DNA of 35,614 nt from Flavobacteriales bacterium (GTDB taxonomy: Bacteria; Bacteroidota; Bacteroidia; Flavobacteriales; BACL11), in assembly GCA_018652335.1 (NCBI GenBank), contig JABICI010000077.1:1-35614 (forward strand), given 5' to 3'. The first letter of the stretch is position 1. The number at the start of each line of letters is the position of its first letter. Below, in pieces: positions 26,905 to 33,343 of this stretch. A program made the position numbers and the translations under genes. Below the pieces are notes generated by a model, which saw nothing but the letters and a program-made list of their open reading frames with translations, made no database searches and had not been told where the DNA came from.

Positions 26905-28908
26905 TTAAAATTCTAAACTATCAATTAATTTGTCTTCTGTATAATTTGGCATAGTCACTTTTAATTTTGGATTTAACTTCATAGCTCTTTGAATGGCAAA
27001 ATTAGCTTCTTTATTTCTAGCCCAACTTCTTCTTGAAACACCATTGTTGACATCCCAAAATAGCATTGATTCCAGTTTTCTCTCTGAGTCATTACTACCA
27101 TCAATCATCATGCCAAATCCTCCATTTATAACTTCTCCCCAACCAACTCCACCACCATTATGTATTGAAACCCATGTTGCTCCTCTAAAACTATCACCTA
27201 TAACGTTTTGTATCGCCATATCAGCTGTAAATTGTGAACCATCATATATATTAGATGTTTCTCTATATGGTGAATCAGTACCAGACACATCATGATGGTC
27301 TCTTCCAAGTATAATTGGAGCGGAAATTAAACTACTAGAAATTGCTTTGTTAAATGCTCTTGCAATTTCTACTCTTCCTTGTGCATCAGCATATAATATT
27401 CTTGCTTGTGAGCCAACTACTAAATTATTTTTTGATGCAGCTTTTATCCAATTGATATTATCATTCATTTGTGATTTTATTTCATCAGGAGAGTTCTTCA
27501 TTAGTTTTTTTAGAACTTCACAAGCGATATTATCAGTAATTTCTAGATCTTTTGGGTCATTTGAAGCGCAAACCCACCTAAATGGTCCAAATCCATAATC
27601 AAAGCACATAGGCCCCATAATATCTTGTACATAAGATGGGTATTTAAAATCTCCATTTTCTTTTACTACATCTGCACCAGCTCTACTACATTCAAGAAGA
27701 AAAGCATTTCCATAGTCAAAGAAGTACATGCCTCTTTCTGTTAATGTATTTACAGCATTTAAATGTCGAATTAATGTTTCTCTTACTTTTTGCTTAAAGA
27801 ATTCAGGATTTTTATTCATCATTTCGTTTGCATCCTCAAAAGATAAATCTACTGGGTAATATCCACCTGCCCATGGATTGTGTAATGATGTTTGATCTGA
27901 ACCTATCTCAATATTTATCTCTCTTTCTATGATACGCTCTAATAAATCGACAATATTTCCATCATACGCTAATGAAACTGCTTCTTTTTTATTTCTGGCA
28001 ACCAAAGCTCTTTCTAGCAAATCATCAATATTTTTATATACTTCATCAACCCATCCCTGTTGATGTCTTTTATAAGTTGCCTTTGGGTTAATTTCTGCAA
28101 CGATGCATACTCCTTTAGCTATAACAGCTGCTTTGGGTTGTGCTCCAGACATTCCGCCTAGTCCTGCAGTAACAAAGATTTTTCCGCTTAAATCTATAGC
28201 ATTTGTATCAATCTTTCTTGCTGCATTCAGTAAAGTAATATTTGTTCCATGTACAATACCTTGTGGACCAATGTACATATATGATCCTGCGGTCATTTGA
28301 CCATATTGAGTCACTCCAATTGCATTAAATCTTTCCCAATCATTTGGTTTTGAATAATTAGGAATCATCATACCATTTGTAACAACAACTCTTGGTGCAT
28401 TTTTATCTGAAGGAAATAGCCCCATAGGATGTCCTGAGTAAATGACAAGAGTTTGTTCGTCAGACATTTCAGAAAGGTATTGCATGCAAAGTAAATATTG
28501 TGCCCAATTTTGAAATACAGAGCCATTACCTCCATAAGTGATTAATTCCTCTGGATGTTGAGCTATAGCATGGTCTAAGTTATTAGATAGCATTAATTGT
28601 ATTGCTGCTGCTTGCTTACTCTTGTAAGGAAAATCATCAATGTGTCTTGCTTGAAGTGAATAATTAGGCATAAATCTATACATATAAATTCTACCATATT
28701 CTTTTAGTTCTTTAACAAATTCAATTGCTAATTGCTGATGCATTTTCTCTGGAAAATAGCGAAGTGCATTCTTAACAGCTAATTTTTTTTCTTCAGTAGT
28801 TAATAAATCCTTTCTTTTAGGGGCATGACTTATATTTGGATTTAATTCTCTTTTATTAGGAATCTCATTAGGGATACCATTAGTAATTGCTTTTTTAAAA
28901 TCTGTCAT
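26905..28908 (-). CDS. hutU: Urocanate hydratase (long form)
   Basis: The 667-residue protein is urocanase, the NAD+-dependent enzyme converting urocanate to imidazolone propionate in histidine breakdown. Landmarks in order are YGGNGSVFQNWAQYLL (125-140), YSGHPMGLFPS (157-167), GLGGMSGAQPKAA (249-261), FDYGFGPFRWVC (436-447), SGTDSPYRET (542-551) and HNGGGVGWGEVINGGFGM (583-600). At 667 residues it is about 110 longer than the well-studied bacterial enzyme and close in length to the eukaryotic form; this long form is found in Bacteroidota. No other hut gene is adjacent. Its start overlaps the 3' end of the DUF5522 gene by 14 bases, and the two probably share a transcript. Confidence 0.95.
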   Translation of the reverse strand: MTDFKKAITNGIPNEIPNKRELNPNISHAPKRKDLLTTEEKKLAVKNALRYFPEKMHQQLAIEFVKELKEYGRIYMYRFMPNYSLQARHIDDFPYKSKQAAAIQLMLSNNLDHAIAQHPEELITYGGNGSVFQNWAQYLLCMQYLSEMSDEQTLVIYSGHPMGLFPSDKNAPRVVVTNGMMIPNYSKPNDWERFNAIGVTQYGQMTAGSYMYIGPQGIVHGTNITLLNAARKIDTNAIDLSGKIFVTAGLGGMSGAQPKAAVIAKGVCIVAEINPKATYKRHQQGWVDEVYKNIDDLLERALVARNKKEAVSLAYDGNIVDLLERIIEREINIEIGSDQTSLHNPWAGGYYPVDLSFEDANEMMNKNPEFFKQKVRETLIRHLNAVNTLTERGMYFFDYGNAFLLECSRAGADVVKENGDFKYPSYVQDIMGPMCFDYGFGPFRWVCASNDPKDLEITDNIACEVLKKLMKNSPDEIKSQMNDNINWIKAASKNNLVVGSQARILYADAQGRVEIARAFNKAISSSLISAPIILGRDHHDVSGTDSPYRETSNIYDGSQFTADMAIQNVIGDSFRGATWVSIHNGGGVGWGEVINGGFGMMIDGSNDSERKLESMLFWDVNNGVSRRSWARNKEANFAIQRAMKLNPKLKVTMPNYTEDKLIDSLEF

Positions 28909-29068
28909 TTTTTTTGTTCTTTTCCTTTTTAAATGGGCAATGCTTGCAATTATTGTTACAACATTTACCTCTTTTAAGATGGTATTTTTCGGTGAAAATT
29001 ATATAACCTTCATTAGAGTAATAGAATTCATCTTTATCAAGCTTGTCTATTTTTGAAAATTCTTTCAT
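28895..29068 (-). CDS. DUF5522 small Cys-rich protein
   Basis: The protein is 57 residues from the ATG at 29068. The core YYSNEGYIIFTEKYHLKRG, followed by CCNNNCKHCPF, matches the DUF5522 family, whose four clustered cysteines suggest metal binding; function is unknown. A longer start at 29116 is in frame, but the perfect -7 box at 29077-29084 would lie inside that longer version, and the added residues (Phe/His-rich) look unlike the family. The start at 29068 is therefore preferred. The stop lies 14 bases inside hutU, so translation is probably coupled. Confidence 0.8.
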   Translation of the reverse strand: MKEFSKIDKLDKDEFYYSNEGYIIFTEKYHLKRGKCCNNNCKHCPFKKEKNKKNDRF

Positions 29069-29076
29069 ACCCTTTG

Positions 29077-29084
29077 CAAAATTA
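29077..29084 (-). promoter_or_regulatory. Bacteroidota -7 box for DUF5522-hutU
   Basis: On the minus strand this is TAatTTTG, a perfect TAnnTTTG match, 8 bases before the DUF5522 ATG at 29068. No TTG at standard -33 distance was found. It abuts a one-mismatch box on the plus strand (29086-29093) that could serve the divergent PLP-enzyme gene. Confidence 0.55.
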
Positions 29085-29098
29085 CGATATTTGTGGAA

Positions 29099-29980
29099 AT
29101 GAAAATAAAAACACAAGAAATATCTACTGGCATATTAGATGAGAAAGAGGTTCAGTTATTTGTTAAAAGAATTGATCTCATACATGAATTTATATCTGGA
29201 AATAAGTGGTATAAGTTAAAGTATAATTTACTAGAAGCGAAAAAAAATTTATTTAATACTCTTTTAACTTTTGGAGGAGCATATTCAAATCACATATTAG
29301 CGACCTCAGTTTTAGCAAATGAAAATGGTTTTAAAAGTATTGGTATAATAAGAGGAGAGAGGTGCTCTGATTTGAATCCAACTCTGAAGCTAGCTAAAGA
29401 ATATGGAATGCAACTTCATTACGTAAACAGAAATGAATATCAATCTAAAAAGACATCTAAATTTCTTTCAGCATTAAGAAATAAATTTGGTGATTTCTAT
29501 TTAATACCAGAAGGAGGGTCAAATAAATTTGCACTAAAAGGAACATCAGAGATAATTACTAAAATTGATTCTCAAGATTACATTTGCTGTTCAGTTGGTA
29601 CTGGTACAACTTTAGCTGGAATTATAAATTCATCTTCTATTAAACAGAATATTATTGGATTTCCAGCTATTAAAGGTTATAAAGAGTTAAAAAAAGAAAT
29701 TCAAGGAGTAACAACAAAAAGTAATTGGCTGTTAAATAATGATTTTTGTTTTGGAGGTTATGCAAAAACAAATCCATTATTAATAAATTTTATTAATACT
29801 TTTAATAAAAATCAATTAATACCACTAGATGCTATATATACAGGAAAAATGATGTTCGGTATTTTAGAGTTAATTTCAAAGGATTATTTTCCAAAAGGAA
29901 GTTCTATTCTTGCAGTTCACACTGGTGGATTACAAGGAAATAAAGGAATGAACCAAAGATTTGGGTTTAGTTTACCATAA
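29099..29980 (+). CDS. PLP-dependent enzyme of the ACC deaminase / D-cysteine desulfhydrase family
   Basis: From the ATG at 29099 the protein has 293 residues. An in-frame GTG at 29093 gives two more residues, but ATG is the better choice. The fold-type II PLP lysine is in SGNKWYKLKYNLL (Lys39 of the ATG form), the substrate or PLP-phosphate loop is FGGAYSNH (58-65), and a Ser/Gly-rich PLP-phosphate loop CSVGTGTTLAG lies near residue 165. This family includes 1-aminocyclopropane-1-carboxylate deaminase and D-cysteine desulfhydrase, and homologues in Bacteroidota are of unproven substrate. The Tyr-Ser-Asn-His motif is kept by both activities, so it does not discriminate. The kinase gene starts 9 bases after its stop, so the two are probably co-transcribed. 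Confidence 0.88.
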   Translation: MKIKTQEISTGILDEKEVQLFVKRIDLIHEFISGNKWYKLKYNLLEAKKNLFNTLLTFGGAYSNHILATSVLANENGFKSIGIIRGERCSDLNPTLKLAKEYGMQLHYVNRNEYQSKKTSKFLSALRNKFGDFYLIPEGGSNKFALKGTSEIITKIDSQDYICCSVGTGTTLAGIINSSSIKQNIIGFPAIKGYKELKKEIQGVTTKSNWLLNNDFCFGGYAKTNPLLINFINTFNKNQLIPLDAIYTGKMMFGILELISKDYFPKGSSILAVHTGGLQGNKGMNQRFGFSLP

Positions 29981-29989
29981 AATTAAATT

Positions 29990-31039
29990 ATGCAAAAAAT
30001 AATTAAAGAATTTGAGTTTAATGGTGCTGTAGTTGAGATTATGGAAAATTCATTAGGTTTAATTAATAATACTTATGTATTGAGAAGTGGCTCTGAGAAA
30101 TTTATACTTCAAAAGATAAATACATATGTTTTTAATAACCCTATTCAATTAATGGAAAATATATATCTAATTACTAATCATATAAATAATCTTAATAAGA
30201 TTTCTCTTGAAATAATTAAAAATAAACAAGGTAGTCTATTAGTAGAATCAGATGGTGATTTTTGGCGAGCATTTAAATTTATCAAAAGCCAAGTTTTTTT
30301 AAAGATAGATGATTCAAGTTTGATTATTGAATGCGCAAAGTGTCTTGCAAACTTTCACAAAGATTTTTCAGTATTTCCATTTAAGAAGCTTCATACTGTT
30401 ATTCCAAATTTTCATAATACTCCTGTTATATTTGATAGATTTAAAGAGATGTTATTACATACAAGTGAATCAAATAAGATAGAATGTGTGTCACAAATTA
30501 ATTATGTGTTAAGTAAAGAAAATGATTGTAAAATTATTCATAATCTCATCTTGAAAAAAGAAATTCCGTTAAGGGTATGTCATAACGACCCGAAAATTAG
30601 TAATATCTTATTTGATAGCAAAAAGAAAGCAATCTGCTTGATTGATTTAGACACAGTTATGTCAGGCACTATTTTATCTGATATTTCAGATGCAATTAGA
30701 ACTTGTTGCGTCTCTCAATCAGAAGAAGAAATAGATTTAGAAAAGGTTTTTTTTAAATTTGATTATTTTGAAATTTTTATAAAATCTTACTTAAAAGTGA
30801 ATTATGATAATTTAAATAAAATTGAACTTAGTAATTTAGTTTTTTCAGTTGAGCTGATCTTTTTAGAGCAAGGAATTAGATTTTTGTCTGACTATTTTAA
30901 TGGAAATAAATATTTTAAAGTTAATCATCAAAAGCACAATCTATTAAGAGCTAATAATCAACTTAAGTTGTCAAAAGAAATAAGAAATAATAAATCTAAG
31001 CTGCAAAAAATATTAGATAATATTATTCATAATTTCTAA
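29990..31039 (+). CDS. NahK-like N-acetylhexosamine kinase (aminoglycoside phosphotransferase fold)
   Basis: The 349-residue cytoplasmic kinase has the APH fold. GLINNTYVLRS then KFILQKINTYVFNNPIQLMENI (23-58 region) matches the N-lobe of N-acetylhexosamine 1-kinases (NahK), with the nucleotide-binding Lys37 or Lys42. The catalytic loop is CHNDPKISNILFD (197-209, Asp200 as base), and the metal-binding LIDLDTVMSGTILSDISDAIR (217-237) is very close to the NahK consensus. NahK phosphorylates GlcNAc or GalNAc at C1 in sugar salvage. The gene follows the PLP enzyme by 9 bases and its 3' end overlaps the opposing GH109 gene by 27 bases. A GH109 neighbour, which releases GalNAc, supports this substrate class. 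Exact sugar specificity is inference. Confidence 0.85.
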   Translation: MQKIIKEFEFNGAVVEIMENSLGLINNTYVLRSGSEKFILQKINTYVFNNPIQLMENIYLITNHINNLNKISLEIIKNKQGSLLVESDGDFWRAFKFIKSQVFLKIDDSSLIIECAKCLANFHKDFSVFPFKKLHTVIPNFHNTPVIFDRFKEMLLHTSESNKIECVSQINYVLSKENDCKIIHNLILKKEIPLRVCHNDPKISNILFDSKKKAICLIDLDTVMSGTILSDISDAIRTCCVSQSEEEIDLEKVFFKFDYFEIFIKSYLKVNYDNLNKIELSNLVFSVELIFLEQGIRFLSDYFNGNKYFKVNHQKHNLLRANNQLKLSKEIRNNKSKLQKILDNIIHNF

Positions 31040-32407
31040 AGATGAATAATCCCTCCATTTCCCTGCAGTAAAATCTGGAATGATAATTGATTGACTTTTA
31101 GAAGCGACAGATATTTCTGATAATGGTGTGATGGCACTCCACATTACACTATCATATACATTTATATCTAAAGGTATTCCAAGATTTAAGCCTCTTATCA
31201 TTCTATATATCATTACAAAGTCCATCCCACCATGACCTTGTTTAAAACCTTCGCTGATTTTTTCTAAACTTTTAATGATTGGATGCTTGTATTTAGTTTT
31301 AAATAAATTATACTCATCTTTATTAAGCCAATTATGACCCCATGACGGTATATTTTCTTTATCAATATATAATCTGCTTGGGTAGCCATCATGAACAGCT
31401 TTTGTTCCAACCACTTTATTTATTCTAGTATATGGTCTTCCTGTATGAACATCAAATTGTAATAATATTGTTTTTCCTTTTTTTGTTTTGATTAATGTAT
31501 TATTCATATCTCCACAAGAATATGATTGAATAGGATGATTTTCATTTTTAGCTGCTTTGCTCAAATTTAATTCTCTACTACTCATTGAAGTTAAGTATGA
31601 AAAAGTATCCCCTCTAGCGATATTAAGATAGAATGAAATTGGACCTAACCCATGAGTTGTATATAGGTTTCCATTTCGATTAATATGCTCATTTAGTCTC
31701 CATTGGTCTTGATAATAAGTGTCGCTTAATAAAAGCCCTCTTAAATCATGAATGTATGCTCCTTCAGTATGTGTAATATCTCCAAATACCCCTTCTTGAA
31801 TCATATTTAATATCCATAGCTCTTCTTCGTTATAATTACAATTTTCCATCATCATGCAGTGTTTTTTTGTTCGTTCAGCTGTTTCTATGATTTTCCAGCA
31901 ATCTTTTAAAGTTGAAGCTATCGGAACTTCGCATCCAACATGCTTGTTATTTTCCATAGAAAAGATAGCCATCTTTGCATGCAGATTCCAAGGAGTAGCA
32001 ATTATTATTAAATCGATGTCATCTCTTTTACACATTTTTTTCCAATCATCATTAGAATCATAAAAAAGTTTGATTTTTTTTCTTTGCCAAGATGAAATTT
32101 TCTCAGAAGCCAAATTAACTTTCTTATAAGTTAAATCAGATAGTCCATTTATCTCTGCGTGATTATTTTTAATTAAATACTCTAGCATTTCTAACAATGT
32201 ATTTCCTCTGTTACCAAGTCCTATTATCCCAATTCTAACTTTCTCTATTTTACTACATTTAAAACCAAACATACTTCCATTATTATCTCTTTTTGCTTTG
32301 TCAATTAATTCTTGAATAGAGTTGTTTTCAGCGTCAATTTTTGATATTGGAAATCCAAGAAATGCACTTGCTCCTAAAATAGATTTCATAAATGCTTTTC
32401 TTTTCAT
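31013..32407 (-). CDS. GH109-family NAD-dependent alpha-N-acetylgalactosaminidase-like protein (Gfo/Idh/MocA fold)
   Basis: The 464-residue protein has the Gfo/Idh/MocA Rossmann fold, with GxGxxG in GLGNRG (63-68). It also has the signature of glycoside hydrolase family 109, in which bound NAD+ drives cleavage by transient oxidation of the sugar. Glu160 (GCEVP), Tyr218 (EGAYIHD), Tyr249 and His252 (YTTHGLGP), Tyr326 (GRPYTR) and GHGGMDF (391-397) correspond by motif to the active-site positions of the Elizabethkingia enzyme. The N-terminus MKRKAFMKSILGASAFLGF resembles a signal peptide of the Tat type, but with Arg-Lys instead of the twin Arg, so export is uncertain. A perfect -7 box lies 24 bases before the ATG. 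GH109 is known for alpha-GalNAc release; other Gfo/Idh/MocA activities remain possible. Confidence 0.85.
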   Translation of the reverse strand: MKRKAFMKSILGASAFLGFPISKIDAENNSIQELIDKAKRDNNGSMFGFKCSKIEKVRIGIIGLGNRGNTLLEMLEYLIKNNHAEINGLSDLTYKKVNLASEKISSWQRKKIKLFYDSNDDWKKMCKRDDIDLIIIATPWNLHAKMAIFSMENNKHVGCEVPIASTLKDCWKIIETAERTKKHCMMMENCNYNEEELWILNMIQEGVFGDITHTEGAYIHDLRGLLLSDTYYQDQWRLNEHINRNGNLYTTHGLGPISFYLNIARGDTFSYLTSMSSRELNLSKAAKNENHPIQSYSCGDMNNTLIKTKKGKTILLQFDVHTGRPYTRINKVVGTKAVHDGYPSRLYIDKENIPSWGHNWLNKDEYNLFKTKYKHPIIKSLEKISEGFKQGHGGMDFVMIYRMIRGLNLGIPLDINVYDSVMWSAITPLSEISVASKSQSIIIPDFTAGKWRDYSSLEIMNNII

Positions 32408-32431
32408 AATAAGTTATTATTAATTGTTGTT

Positions 32432-32439
32432 CAAATATA
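32432..32439 (-). promoter_or_regulatory. Bacteroidota -7 box for the GH109 gene
   Basis: On the minus strand this is TAtaTTTG, a perfect TAnnTTTG match, 24 bases before the ATG at 32407. The nearest TTG-equivalent is about 27 bases upstream, a little beyond normal spacing. The divergent glucosaminidase gene starts 82 bases from the GH109 start; no box for it was recognised. Confidence 0.5.
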
Positions 32440-32488
32440 TTATTTTCTCTTTTAAACATAAATAAACAATATAATTAAATTAGCAATA

Positions 32489-33343
32489 ATGAAAATTAAT
32501 ATCTTAGCTTCACTTATTTTTTTAACATTAGGGGTTTACTCCCAGAACAAAACTGAGATTTATATTTCTAAATTTAGTCAAGTTGCTGTTGAAGAGATGA
32601 ATAGATTTGGAATTCCAGCATCTATAACTTTAGCTCAAGGAATAATTGAGAGTGGCAATGGTGAAAGTAGGCTAGCAAGAGAAGCAAATAATCATTTTGG
32701 AATAAAGTGTCATAAAAACTGGAATGGTAAAACTATTTCTGAAGATGACGATGAAAAACAAGAGTGCTTTCGACGTTATGATAATATATCCGAATCATAT
32801 AGAGACCATTCCTTATTCTTATCTGAAAGAGGAAGATATTCATTTTTATTTGAATATAGTAGAACTGACTATCGAAAATGGGCGAAGGGATTAAAAAAAG
32901 CAGGTTACGCAACAAATCCAAATTATAGTAAATTATTAATTGATTTAATTGAAAAATATAATTTAAAAAGGTTTGATAAAAAAAACACTGATACTAAAGA
33001 AATATATTTTGCTCATTCTTACGGATTCCCTTACCTTTCTAGTATTGGGCTTTATTATTTCAAGCATAAATCATTATTTTCTTTTGAGATTAATACTTCT
33101 TACGTCTTTAGTGATATAAATTTGGGATATAATCACAATTTATTTTCAAATTTTTCACTTGGATCTAATATGGGAGTAATTTATCTTCCTAACGATAATA
33201 AAAAGATACATCCACAGCTTTCTCTGGAAATAAATTATAAAAATAATCCATTATTATTTAGAGCAGGAACTCAGTTTGTGTTTTCTGAGATGAATTATGA
33301 ATTTATTCCATATTTTAGATTGACTTATCTCATAAAAAGATAA
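32489..33343 (+). CDS. Secreted glucosaminidase (GH73) with C-terminal beta-rich domain
   Basis: The 284-residue protein has a Sec signal (ending VYSQ, residue 19). The peptidoglycan glucosaminidase domain spans about residues 25-165, with GIPASITLAQGIIESGNGES holding catalytic Glu54, then NNHFGIKCH, ECFRRYDN and WAKGLKKAGYATNPNY. It cuts the glycan chain of the wall, probably in the periplasm. Many Bacteroidota members end in LysM domains; here the last ~115 residues (about 170-284) instead alternate aromatic and polar residues in beta-strand-like patterns (LYYFKHKSLFSFEINTSYVF, IPYFRLTYLIKR), resembling outer-membrane barrel strands. The downstream lipoprotein gene is convergent, with its stop starting at the next base. 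The nature of the tail is an inference. Confidence 0.9.
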   Translation: MKINILASLIFLTLGVYSQNKTEIYISKFSQVAVEEMNRFGIPASITLAQGIIESGNGESRLAREANNHFGIKCHKNWNGKTISEDDDEKQECFRRYDNISESYRDHSLFLSERGRYSFLFEYSRTDYRKWAKGLKKAGYATNPNYSKLLIDLIEKYNLKRFDKKNTDTKEIYFAHSYGFPYLSSIGLYYFKHKSLFSFEINTSYVFSDINLGYNHNLFSNFSLGSNMGVIYLPNDNKKIHPQLSLEINYKNNPLLFRAGTQFVFSEMNYEFIPYFRLTYLIKR

